Assembly: GCA_039822005.1 (NCBI GenBank)
Contig: JBCBMZ010000001.1
Location: 186,001 to 250,000 of the forward strand
DNA length: 64,000 nt
Direction of reading: 5' to 3'
DNA from: JBCBDX01 sp039822005
GTDB taxonomy: Bacteria > Pseudomonadota > Alphaproteobacteria > Rhizobiales > Rhizobiaceae
The notes under the pieces were generated by a model, which searched no databases, was not told the origin of the DNA, and saw only the letters and a program-made list of their open reading frames with translations. The stretch's first letter is position 1; each line of letters begins with the position of its first letter. Made by a program: the position numbers and the translations under genes. Shown here one piece after another: positions 16,591 through 24,243 of the stretch.

Positions 16591-17115
16591 TTAAAATTTC
16601 TTTAAATAGCGTTGGGCACCTTCGGAAAACTCATCAGTGGCATCCATTCCTATACGGCGCGCTAATGCCAACGATCGAATGTTTTTAGGTGAAATAAATG
16701 CTTCAATTCCTGAAGCGCCATTTTCCGTTGACCACTGAATTGCTGCGATGCATGCCTCTGTCATAATTCCGCGGCCACAAAACACAGTTCGAAGATGAAA
16801 GGCTATTTCAAACGGATTGCATAATGAATTGAAACCTATCGTTCCTGCAAAAGAATTCTCTTCTGGTAAAATTATCGCCCACCGAAAGCCCCATTCGTCA
16901 ACAGAAGCCCTAAGCCAAAAATCAATGATTAGATCGCTTGCAGCCCGCGTTTGTGCAGGCATTGCGACAACATTGTCGCTCTGGTCTTTGATTGTGCCGG
17001 AATATTCACACACCATTGCATCTGACCATAAAGCGAACATGCCGCCTGAATGAGATTTGGAAATTGGTTCCAGCTTTAATCGGTCGGTATGCACGGTCGG
17101 GACTTTTAATGCCAT
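16591..17115 (-). CDS. GNAT family N-acetyltransferase (RimJ/RimL type)
   Basis: Acetyltransferase of 174 residues. The start at 17115 gives the typical TVHTDRLKLEPISKSH opening of RimJ/RimL-like proteins. A central strand (FAGTIGFNSL) and the acetyl-CoA loop region (FCGRGIMTEACIAAI) followed by NIRSLALARRIGM support the call. It stands alone, leftward, with AT-richer composition than the phn genes. Confidence 0.82.
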   Translation of the reverse strand: MALKVPTVHTDRLKLEPISKSHSGGMFALWSDAMVCEYSGTIKDQSDNVVAMPAQTRAASDLIIDFWLRASVDEWGFRWAIILPEENSFAGTIGFNSLCNPFEIAFHLRTVFCGRGIMTEACIAAIQWSTENGASGIEAFISPKNIRSLALARRIGMDATDEFSEGAQRYLKKF

Positions 17116-17231
17116 AATACTTCCACTACCGCTCCATATCCCCGTGCAACCATCGAACATCTGACGCAGTTTCTAGCGAAAGCGGACACTGGATCGCCAA
17201 GCTGGTTCGTGGACATTAAAGCTCGCGTGTT

Positions 17232-17768
17232 TCAAGTTTCAAATGCCGGTGCAAACCGAAGTTCGCCTTGAGCCGTGCGTGCGCAAAATGACATCCACTG
17301 TACGTGGGTCTTGGGCACTGACTTGTAAGACAACGCGCTGTCACTCACAAAGCCAAAACGTGCATAGAAGCTGGTGCTACCGATGAGCGCGCATCCTGTC
17401 GCTCCAGTGCATTCAAGCTCAACCAAACCAGTTGTTACCAGCTGGCTACCAATGCCTCTTTTTTGGTAATTCGGGCTAACTGAAACTGGTCCCAAACCGA
17501 ACCAGCCCTTGTCGCTCCCGTCAATCGTGACTGGTGAAAACGCGATGTGACCAACAATGTTGCCTTTCAAAGTTGCCACCAAAGAAATTGTCAAATCTCC
17601 GCCCTGGCGGATATTGTGAACGATAGGTGCTTCACGACCCTTGCTGAACCGTATGGGTGCAAACGCAGCTCGGGTTACCGCATGAATGTCTTCCACGTCG
17701 CTTGTATTTTCCAGCCTGATCGTGAGTTCATCATGCTTAACGGTTTTCTTAATTCGTTCCTCAATCAC
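17232..17768 (-). CDS. GNAT family N-acetyltransferase (YhbS-like)
   Basis: Acetyltransferase of 178 residues. LGPVSVSPNYQKRGIGSQLV is the acetyl-CoA pyrophosphate loop, and GATGCALIGSTSFYARFGF is the YhbS-type C-terminal motif. It starts with a GTG whose last two bases are shared with the stop of the upstream isomerase gene, so it is the fourth gene of the phnM2 operon. Acetylation of an aminophosphonate would fit the context (compare PhnO), but the family is broad. Confidence 0.82.
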   Translation of the reverse strand: MIEERIKKTVKHDELTIRLENTSDVEDIHAVTRAAFAPIRFSKGREAPIVHNIRQGGDLTISLVATLKGNIVGHIAFSPVTIDGSDKGWFGLGPVSVSPNYQKRGIGSQLVTTGLVELECTGATGCALIGSTSFYARFGFVSDSALSYKSVPKTHVQWMSFCARTAQGELRFAPAFET

Positions 17769-18580
17769 ACCGCGAGACCGAGTTGCTGCAAATGAGCAAA
17801 GCCTTTCGGAATGTCAGCTTTGTCGCGCAGCTCCAGTACAAGATGTGGATCGCCGTCATTTTCACCTAAGGCACGGAAGACAGCTTCCCATTCAATTTCA
17901 CCTTCGCCGGGCGCCCAATGGCGGTCAGCATGGCCGTCAAGGTCCTGAATGTGGACGTGCTTCAGCTGTTCGTCGGCATCGCGCACAAAATAGTCTACGG
18001 GTGGGGCATCAGACATGCGGCGGGCCAAATGGGCATGGCCCGTGTCGATCGACAACGCGATGGCGTCGCTTTCGAAACTGTCAACCATCATGCGGCGGGT
18101 GGCAGGATCAACATCCATGATATTCTCAATCACCAGTGTCACGCCAAGCTCTTGTGCGCGAGCGACAACCGGCTCCAGAATTTTATGGATCAAGTCGAGC
18201 TTGTCCTGCGCATAATTCGGCTTGGCAAAAAGATTGTTCGCGTACCAGCGGTCGTAGGGTGAGTGCATGACCATCTGACGCGCGCCAATCGCCTCTGCTG
18301 CTTCAAGCGCGACGATGAAGCGCTGGGTGATCATCGGCTGCAACTCTGGATCTTTGTTGTCCATATCAAGTCCCTCAAACGGACCATGAATGCCAACGCG
18401 ACCCTTATGGCCATCAAGGGCCTCTTTTGCTTTTGCTACCAGTGCATCGCGATCCGTTGCCAGCGCGGTGAATGTCACAAAATCTTGGATTTCGATGTCA
18501 CGGTCGGCCTCGAACAACCAATTGCGGTTGTCAGCAATTTCATCGATCAGTAAGCAGGCACCAATTTTAAGCGGGAGCAT
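17765..18580 (-). CDS. Sugar phosphate isomerase/epimerase, AP-endonuclease-2-like TIM barrel
   Basis: Cytoplasmic TIM-barrel protein of 271 residues. Metal-ligand stretches of the xylose-isomerase-like family are visible: VGIHGPFEG, MVMHSPY, VIENIMD, SIDTGHAHLA, HVHIQDLDGHADRHWAPGEGEIEW and LELRDK. The start overlaps the MFS gene by 14 bases. Placed after a PhnM paralogue, it may process a sugar phosphate released from a phosphonate; function inferred from neighbours only. Confidence 0.8.
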   Translation of the reverse strand: MLPLKIGACLLIDEIADNRNWLFEADRDIEIQDFVTFTALATDRDALVAKAKEALDGHKGRVGIHGPFEGLDMDNKDPELQPMITQRFIVALEAAEAIGARQMVMHSPYDRWYANNLFAKPNYAQDKLDLIHKILEPVVARAQELGVTLVIENIMDVDPATRRMMVDSFESDAIALSIDTGHAHLARRMSDAPPVDYFVRDADEQLKHVHIQDLDGHADRHWAPGEGEIEWEAVFRALGENDGDPHLVLELRDKADIPKGFAHLQQLGLAV

Positions 18581-19772
18581 GGGCGGTTTTCCTCGGGTCA
18601 GGGATTAAGAAGTAAGTGAGAATGGCGAGTGTGAGCACGCTGGCCATGGCAGCAAATGAAATCCAGCCGCCGTAGGTCTGTGTCATCCAAGCAAACACGA
18701 ATGGCGCTGATGCGTTTACACCCATTTGCACAAATGAGATCCAGCCAAGGCGCGCGCCGTAGCCCTTCTGGCCAAAGAGCGCGAGCGGAAGGGTGCCGCG
18801 GGCGATCGTCTTAATACCGTCGCCCATGCCGTACAGCGCGGCAGCGATGACGACGCCAACCGGCGAAAAACCAATGGTCAAAAGTGCTACAAATCCGGAA
18901 AGCATCAGGCCCATGGAGAGCGCATAAGTCATCATGGGATAGAGGTTCCGGCTGACCACCATTTCAAAGAAGCGACCGACCGTCTTGAAGGGCCCGATCA
19001 CGGCTCCTGCGAACGCGGCCATGGCCACGCTATGGCCGAGGTCTTGGACGTTTGTCACCCAGAGCGTCATAACCGCGCCCATCAAATAGCCGGAAAAGAC
19101 AAAGGAGACTACCATCCACAACATGCCGCGTTGCCGGTCGTCGCCTTGCAGCTGGGGCCAATCGGCTTGCGCATCATTATCGGTTTTTTCCGCCATTTTT
19201 TGCCGACCGCTGAGCGCGAAGAAGTTGAGCGGTGCGGCCACAAGGAGCATCATCAAGCCAAGGACGATCCATGTACTCTCCCAACCCAGTCGGGTTTCCA
19301 GAGCGAGCGTCAAAGGCCAAAAGATGGTCGAGGCAACGCCGCCGAATAGTGTGATGATGGAGATTGATCTTGCTGGCCGGACCGGGCTTTCCAGCCGCGC
19401 CACGGATGCAAAAGCCACATTGTAGAGCACAAACATCCCGGCGGCTTCGGCAATCAATATCAATAAGAATAGGCCGATACGCCCTTCGACCAGCGAAAGA
19501 CCCATCAGCGAAAAGCCTGCCACAACAGACCCTGTAGCCATCACCCAGCGGCCACCAAAGCGATCCACAAGGTTGCCTGCCACGGGTGAGAGAAGGCCGC
19601 CAAAGAAGAGACCGAGCGAGAGGACGCCAAACACGGTGGAAAGTGAGAGCTCAAGCGCCTCTGCCATGCGCGGCAGAAGAATCGCATAGGCATACATCAG
19701 CGTTCCGTAGCCAAGGATCTGCGTTAAGCCGAGCGTTATGGCTGGCCCATAAGCGCGAAGGGTCGGTTTCAT
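18567..19772 (-). CDS. MFS transporter
   Basis: Inner-membrane major facilitator protein of 401 residues with about 12 hydrophobic segments. DRFGGRWVMATG after the second helix is the family's conserved loop, and a second-half counterpart occurs after helix 8. The ATG at 19772 overlaps the stop of the phnM2 gene (ATGA); an upstream in-frame start at 19814 lies inside that gene and is not preferred. Substrate likely a phosphonate or ester, by operon context. Confidence 0.85.
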   Translation of the reverse strand: MKPTLRAYGPAITLGLTQILGYGTLMYAYAILLPRMAEALELSLSTVFGVLSLGLFFGGLLSPVAGNLVDRFGGRWVMATGSVVAGFSLMGLSLVEGRIGLFLLILIAEAAGMFVLYNVAFASVARLESPVRPARSISIITLFGGVASTIFWPLTLALETRLGWESTWIVLGLMMLLVAAPLNFFALSGRQKMAEKTDNDAQADWPQLQGDDRQRGMLWMVVSFVFSGYLMGAVMTLWVTNVQDLGHSVAMAAFAGAVIGPFKTVGRFFEMVVSRNLYPMMTYALSMGLMLSGFVALLTIGFSPVGVVIAAALYGMGDGIKTIARGTLPLALFGQKGYGARLGWISFVQMGVNASAPFVFAWMTQTYGGWISFAAMASVLTLAILTYFLIPDPRKTAHAPA

Positions 19773-20980
19773 CGCGCTGGTTCCGAACGGTATGCGGCTC
19801 GACCGGCAATCCATGTGCCAACGACCGCCGGCGTTCCCTTGTCAGGCCAATCGACAAGCACAAGATCAGCGCGCTTTCCCCTCTCGATACTACCGCGATC
19901 AGTAAGGCCCATGGCGCGCGCGGGCCCTGTCGAAACCAGCGACCAAAGCGCAAGTCGGTCGGCGCGTTTTTCGCGATCCAGACGGGCAATAGCGGCCAGC
20001 ATTGCTGGATAATAATAGTCTGAAGCCAGCAAGTCACAGAGGCCCGCCTCAACCATGTCACCAGCGCCCAAAGATCCGATATGGCTGCCGCCACGGACGG
20101 CATTGGGAGACCCGAAGATGATCAAATCGCCATTGTCTCGGGCATCTTGGGTTGGACCAATTGTCATTGGAAACTCAGTCGTTGTGGCACCGAGGTTGCG
20201 GTAAAAGGTGCGTGTCTCAACTTGCGTATCGTCATGGCTCAGCATGGGGACGCCCTTCTCCCGCGCCTTTTTGGCAACCTTCTCAATGGTGGGAACGACG
20301 TCCCCGCGGCGGTCCCAGACACGGCGAACTATGGTCATGAAATCGTCCAAGGCCATGCCCGTTCTCGTGGCAATTTTGGCCCACCGTTTTCCGGGTAGTA
20401 CCGGATCATCCAGATCAACAAGCGCAAAGTCAGGATTATGTTCCCAAAGGCGCTCCTGCATAGGCGTATCGTAGGAACGCATGGCCATGGAAAGATGGTC
20501 GTTGAATGCCAGAGACGGCGTTAACGGCGCGTCGAAAGCCCAATCCAGCACATCCAACGCCTCATGCGCAAAAGTTTCCCACCGCAACTGCACCCTGTTT
20601 TCCACCGTCAATCGCGACGCCAGGTCGCGGATAGCTTGCATCATTTCGCGAGCCGTATCGACGCTGCGCAAGCCGGGCTCGAAGCTGAGTGTGATCGAAT
20701 GATAGGCGGTTGCGATGCCATTGGCAGCCAGTTGCCTGTCTGTTTCCAGAACGGCGGTCTCCATTGGAAACATGACGCCCGGGCGCGGCATCAATTGACG
20801 CTCGAAGGCATCACCATGAACGTCGATCAGTGCCGGTGCCAAGATTTGGCCGTCGGCGTCGACGGTGTTGCCGCGTGCCGCGCCGCCGATCTCGGTGATC
20901 ACGCCGTCGTCCATAGTGACGTTGGTTTCGATTATTTCGCTTGGCAGGTAGACCTGCGCACCAACGAATGTGGTGGTCAT
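19769..20980 (-). CDS. phnM: Second PhnM-family phosphohydrolase
   Basis: Amidohydrolase-superfamily protein of 403 residues. LIDVHGDAFERQLMPRPGV, AYHSITLSFEPGLRS, LAFNDHLS, MLSHDDTQVE, FGSPNAVRGGSHIGS and LASDYYYPAM are PhnM motifs. It belongs to a different PhnM branch from the one at 7963 (FERQ-MPRPGV type versus IELE-EPRAGV). It begins an operon with an MFS transporter, an isomerase/epimerase and an acetyltransferase. A PhnF-operator-like site lies 73 bases before its start, linking it to the main phn regulon. Confidence 0.88.
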   Translation of the reverse strand: MTTTFVGAQVYLPSEIIETNVTMDDGVITEIGGAARGNTVDADGQILAPALIDVHGDAFERQLMPRPGVMFPMETAVLETDRQLAANGIATAYHSITLSFEPGLRSVDTAREMMQAIRDLASRLTVENRVQLRWETFAHEALDVLDWAFDAPLTPSLAFNDHLSMAMRSYDTPMQERLWEHNPDFALVDLDDPVLPGKRWAKIATRTGMALDDFMTIVRRVWDRRGDVVPTIEKVAKKAREKGVPMLSHDDTQVETRTFYRNLGATTTEFPMTIGPTQDARDNGDLIIFGSPNAVRGGSHIGSLGAGDMVEAGLCDLLASDYYYPAMLAAIARLDREKRADRLALWSLVSTGPARAMGLTDRGSIERGKRADLVLVDWPDKGTPAVVGTWIAGRAAYRSEPAR

Positions 20981-21052
20981 GATGTATGCCGCCCTTTCAG
21001 GGATGTGATGTCAGGCTTTTGCGCGGTGTATGCCTGACTGGGGTCTCTTTGG

Positions 21053-21068
21053 AATCGTTCGGATCAAT
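21053..21068. promoter_or_regulatory. PhnF-operator-like site upstream of the second phnM
   Basis: AATCGTTCGGATCAAT matches the phnC operator candidate at 13 of 16 positions and the reverse complement of the phnF one at 13 of 16. Its dyad is weaker than theirs. Placed 73 bases upstream of the phnM2 start codon. Extension of the PhnF regulon to this operon is inference. Confidence 0.45.
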
Positions 21069-21361
21069 GGCTGCGTTGCAAATGACATGAGAGTTTGAAG
21101 GTTAGACGACAGACCGCTTTCAATTGCCCTGTATTGGAAGCCGAGGCTTTCTTCCTCTGGTGTTGATTGGTAATCTTGCGGAAAACGGGTTAGTGAGCGC
21201 CACCAAGTGACATTTTGCCGGTGTTAAGTGTCTTAGCGGCGCCGATACTGTTAAATCAGTCCGCTTGATTTGGCTTCTTTGGCTGTTTCAGTTTTCCAGT
21301 TAATTGAGGAACTGATTGCCGAAATCCAAACGCTGTTCGCTCGCTTCTGACACCTTATGAC

Positions 21362-21600
21362 AGCTAGATTGGCCGCCCCTCGATTGACCCGGAACTGATG
21401 ATCCGCATGCTGCTGGTTGGCTGCTGCGTAGGAATCCGTTGAGAACAGCGCTCGTGCGAGGTGGTCCATCCAAAACTCGTCTATCGCTGGTTTTGCTGAC
21501 TGGATCTGAATGACGCTATCCCGGATCACTCGACATTCTTTAAAGACCGGCAGGGTAGATTCCGCCAATGCGATATGTTCCGACATTCTTCAATAAGGTA
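21362..21600 (+). pseudogene. IS1182-like transposase remnant
   Basis: Translating in two frames gives RPSIDPELMIRMLLVG..VGIR, then a stop, then EVVHPKLVYRWFC, another stop, and LDLNDAIPDHSTFFKDRQGR. These are consecutive N-terminal stretches of IS1182-group transposases, broken by two stops and a frameshift, with no trace of the rest. No terminal inverted repeats were found. It lies just left of the island border and belongs to the chromosomal side. Confidence 0.7.
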
Positions 21601-21687
21601 CCGGCGCGCTGAATAGCCGATCAAAGCTGACGACAGCCGCTATTTAGAGGTGGAGATGGCAGATTGAGCTGTGCGAGAGCAGGCGTC

Positions 21688-21706
21688 GTGCCCAGAAGAG
21701 GACTCG
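21688..21706 (-). repeat. Attachment site copy (left border of island)
   Basis: Identical over 19 bases to the 3' end of tRNA-Leu at 58368-58386. Sequence beyond it to the left (minus-strand GACGCC) is presumably the original chromosome downstream of the tRNA. Here the GGGCAC end is not followed by CA to make CCA, unlike the island-side copy. Confidence 0.85.
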
Positions 21707-22065
21707 CAAAGACCAGATAAGATAATGTTTACAATAGTTTATCTGAGTGTGAAAATGCTTGATACCCAGATCGTTACCCAAAAAGAAATACGCTTCGAAG
21801 GTTCGGGTCCACACAGAGGGCCATAGCGCATGTTAGGTGTTTTGTGAAACTTAGTTCTTTTCGCATACGGCAGCAAATCGGAAAATTTAGCTCCGGGGTC
21901 TTGCGGCGGGCGGACCGGCATTGTTGCTCCACTACCGGCCTGCCTTTTAACTTTGATGAATACTCAAACAACACATAACCAAAAACCGATTAGCTAACAG
22001 AGTCGGAAGGCGTCTGCCTACACGATCAACAAGCGCATTGCCTTGGCGCTAAATGCAAAAGATTG

Positions 22066-22707
22066 TTACGCAGCGAGCGTCGCATTGGCGTTTGGTGTAA
22101 CATCAAGAACGCTACCCTCGATACCAGCCGCGGCTCGGATACGCTCTAGCATCGGTGTATCGATTGGAAATAGCCCTGCATAAGTTGTCACGTTACCAAT
22201 TTTTCTTGGCGTGCCAACTTCCACTGCCTCACACCCGGCCAGCCGCAAGATGCGGCGCATGCGAGCATCATATACGGAAATGACTGATGACAGCCCGGCG
22301 CGTTGGCCAACTTCGACTATGCTTGCCAGCAACTCACCGGTTACATAATTCAAACGATTGTGACTTCGGATCGCCGCCGCTTTGGGGGATACACAAAAAC
22401 GGGTGCTTTCCCAAATCTGCGGCGAAACGATCGGCGCGTCGTCGTCCATCAACGAATTGAACACATCACGCAGCATATGCGGGCCCGTTGTTGGCAGAAG
22501 CCGCAAAGCTCCTTGCAATTCGCCATCTGTATCGATCGAAAGTGCATAAAGCGGGTTATGTCTGTCGAACTGATCTTGTTCCCAACCGTTAGAAACTTTG
22601 ACCTCCCAGTTGAGGCGGCCTTTAAACACCTCTGCACGCAATCGGAACATCTGGTCGGCCAAATAAGCCTCCCTCGCTAACTCATATCCATAGATTAATT
22701 TAATCAT
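22066..22707 (-). CDS. Acyl-homoserine-lactone synthase (LuxI/TraI family)
   Basis: Autoinducer synthase of 213 residues that makes an N-acyl-homoserine lactone from S-adenosylmethionine and an acyl carrier. All invariant residues of the family are in register: Arg24, Phe28, Trp34, Asp45, Asp48, Arg69, Glu100 and Arg103. A ribosome site (GGAGAG) precedes the ATG at 22707. It is downstream of and in the same direction as the LuxR gene, with a 20-bp palindrome centred about 71 bases upstream. The acyl chain cannot be read from sequence. Confidence 0.93.
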   Translation of the reverse strand: MIKLIYGYELAREAYLADQMFRLRAEVFKGRLNWEVKVSNGWEQDQFDRHNPLYALSIDTDGELQGALRLLPTTGPHMLRDVFNSLMDDDAPIVSPQIWESTRFCVSPKAAAIRSHNRLNYVTGELLASIVEVGQRAGLSSVISVYDARMRRILRLAGCEAVEVGTPRKIGNVTTYAGLFPIDTPMLERIRAAAGIEGSVLDVTPNANATLAA

Positions 22708-22768
22708 TTCACTCTCCTGCTTGACGGAATGACAAGTGGAGTGTGCAGCAGGTAAACAACGCCTTGCT

Positions 22769-22788
22769 ATTCGCGGTTACACGCGAAT
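22769..22788. promoter_or_regulatory. lux-box-like palindrome upstream of luxI
   Basis: ATTCGCG and CGCGAAT form perfect 7-bp arms around GTTACA, a 20-bp dyad of lux/tra-box size. It lies in the 95-base gap between luxR and luxI, 62 bases before the luxI start, a position fitting activation by LuxR with bound autoinducer and hence positive feedback. Confidence 0.75.
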
Positions 22789-22802
22789 TGACTTTGACTA
22801 TT

Positions 22803-23519
22803 TCAATCGCGCGGTCTCACCAACTTCATGCGAATCGCTCTGGCAACGGTATGTGCTGTGTTGATCGCATTAAGCTTGTATCGAGCACTTTGAATATACG
22901 TTTGAATGGTGTGGACCGAGAGGTGAAGAATGTCAGCGACATCCTCTTGGGTTTTGCCTGCTGCGAGCCATTCAAGAACTTCTTTTTCCCGGCGGGAAAG
23001 GTGGTATTGATTGCCCAGCCCATGTTTTTCGACGACATTGGTGTGGAATTGGTGTGCGACAAACTGGATTTGCGCCATTTGATCCTGCAAGAGCCGCGTC
23101 CACTCCTGATCCGAACATTTGTTTATTAGAGAGAAGATAGCAGTTTCTCCGTTTGGACCGCGAATTGGTACGGTAATGCCTTGATTGCCGATGCCCGAAA
23201 CTTCTGCTTCCATAAACATTTTGCGCGCAATCGGATTACTTTCTTTTAAACTAGACCAATTGGTTGGCATGATTTCTCGAGCCACTTGGTGCAATACTGG
23301 ATCATGTTCAACATAGCCTTGTGCGCGGTAGTGTTCGATCCAATGAGCTGGATATGTTGCGACGAAGAAAGGCTCCGGCAAAATGAAATGCGGGAGTTCC
23401 AACCCAAAATAGGCGGCATGCTTTACCCCAAAATGGGACGTAATATTGACGAGGTCGTCAACCCAATCATATTCGCTCAGGAGTACACTCTGGTTTTGTC
23501 GTCCCACTTTCCGCCCCAT
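22803..23519 (-). CDS. LuxR-family autoinducer-dependent transcription regulator
   Basis: Regulator of 238 residues. The N-terminal autoinducer-binding domain (about 15-165) keeps typical residues such as the TYPAHWIEHYRAQGYVEHDPV stretch in broken form (TYPAHWIEHY, then VEHDPV). The C-terminal LuxR helix-turn-helix (LSRREKEVLEWLAAGKTQED to AINTAHTVARAI) is complete. It directly precedes luxI. The start is uncertain: the ATG at 23519 overlaps the upstream small gene by 53 bases. Confidence 0.9.
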   Translation of the reverse strand: MGRKVGRQNQSVLLSEYDWVDDLVNITSHFGVKHAAYFGLELPHFILPEPFFVATYPAHWIEHYRAQGYVEHDPVLHQVAREIMPTNWSSLKESNPIARKMFMEAEVSGIGNQGITVPIRGPNGETAIFSLINKCSDQEWTRLLQDQMAQIQFVAHQFHTNVVEKHGLGNQYHLSRREKEVLEWLAAGKTQEDVADILHLSVHTIQTYIQSARYKLNAINTAHTVARAIRMKLVRPRD

Positions 23520-23694
23520 TTAGTCGTGCTAAAAGCACCGTGTCCAAGTTATTAGTTGCTGGGTCGACAATGCGATCCGCAAGCTGCCGCGCTTCATCAA
23601 CCAATACTGGATGCCAACTCGACAGGTGCGAACATAACAGCATTACGAGCGTGACTGCCTCGTCGCGTTTCGTCGCCAATTCCATCTCGTCCAT
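23467..23694 (-). CDS. Small hypothetical protein upstream of luxR
   Basis: A 75-residue, mostly helical acidic protein starting at MDEMELATKRDEAV, with GGGGG about 6 bases upstream. It ends inside the first codons of luxR, an overlap that suggests translational coupling. I do not recognise the family. A partner or antagonist of the quorum regulator is conceivable because of the position, but no similarity to TraM or QseM is apparent. Confidence 0.5.
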   Translation of the reverse strand: MDEMELATKRDEAVTLVMLLCSHLSSWHPVLVDEARQLADRIVDPATNNLDTVLLARLNGAESGTTKPECTPERI

Positions 23695-23802
23695 AGGTGC
23701 CCCCAATTTGCCCTGCGAGATTGTGATAAAGGGGCTCCAGCGAAGACGGTATTCACGAAAACCCCCTCGCTAAATTTCGGGAATATACACGGCAGACGTC
23801 GG

Positions 23803-24075
23803 TCATCGTACGCCAGCCACACGTTCTAGCGGCAACCTGTCTAACGCAGCTGCCAATTTGCGTTTAGTTTTTTCAATATTGTTGGATGATCCGCCTTGCT
23901 TAAACTGAGCAACTAGGTCCTCGTAGGCTTCACACGCATCGTCATAACGATTGGCAAAACAGTCGGAGGTGCTTTGGCCGTTCGTCAATTGCAATAACCG
24001 TCGCTTGAACTGCGAGGGATCAGGATGATCGATCGGTTTATAGCGGTGTATTTCGGCGATTATTTTTTGTATCAT
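23803..24075 (-). CDS. Small hypothetical protein
   Basis: A 90-residue, charged, helix-rich protein (MIQKIIAEIHRY start; CFANRYDDACEAYEDLVAQF). Family not recognised. It lies between the luxR group and the ATPase gene. Upstream 24080-24240 is strikingly AT-rich, giving this gene a promoter region unlike that of its neighbours. Confidence 0.45.
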   Translation of the reverse strand: MIQKIIAEIHRYKPIDHPDPSQFKRRLLQLTNGQSTSDCFANRYDDACEAYEDLVAQFKQGGSSNNIEKTKRKLAAALDRLPLERVAGVR

Positions 24076-24243
24076 GAGCGCGTATTGTGTTACGTGAAAT
24101 ACATCATATTAGATTTTTAAAATATAAATTGTTTTTTGTATTTATTAAATATTCTGATAGGCGAAAATCGAACGGACGGTTCAGTTATTGATAAATGAAT
24201 AAAACACAATTTGGTCTATTTGACTTCGTAAAGTCCAAATGCG
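24076..24243. other. AT-rich intergenic segment
   Basis: A 168-base gap whose first half is almost only A and T (runs such as TTTTTAAAATATAAATTG and GTTTTTTGTATTTATTAAAT). It separates two leftward genes. Such tracts are typical of horizontally acquired DNA and of binding by nucleoid silencers; no clear repeats or origin motifs were found. Confidence 0.5.

Larger units (their letters stand above)
21069..22065. other. Gene-poor stretch holding the island left border
   Basis: About 1 kb without an intact gene. It holds the decayed transposase (21362-21600) and the 19-bp attachment-site copy (21688-21706). The rest, including 21707-22065 inside the island, shows only short overlapping frames without ribosome sites that I could recognise. 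Confidence 0.6.

Noticed and set aside
21739..21974. Two overlapping leftward frames just inside the island.
   Set aside because: Mutually overlapping, no ribosome site, no family features; likely noise.
23467..23694. Anti-activator of LuxR (TraM or QseM type).
   Set aside because: Position is suggestive but the residues resemble neither family; kept as hypothetical.
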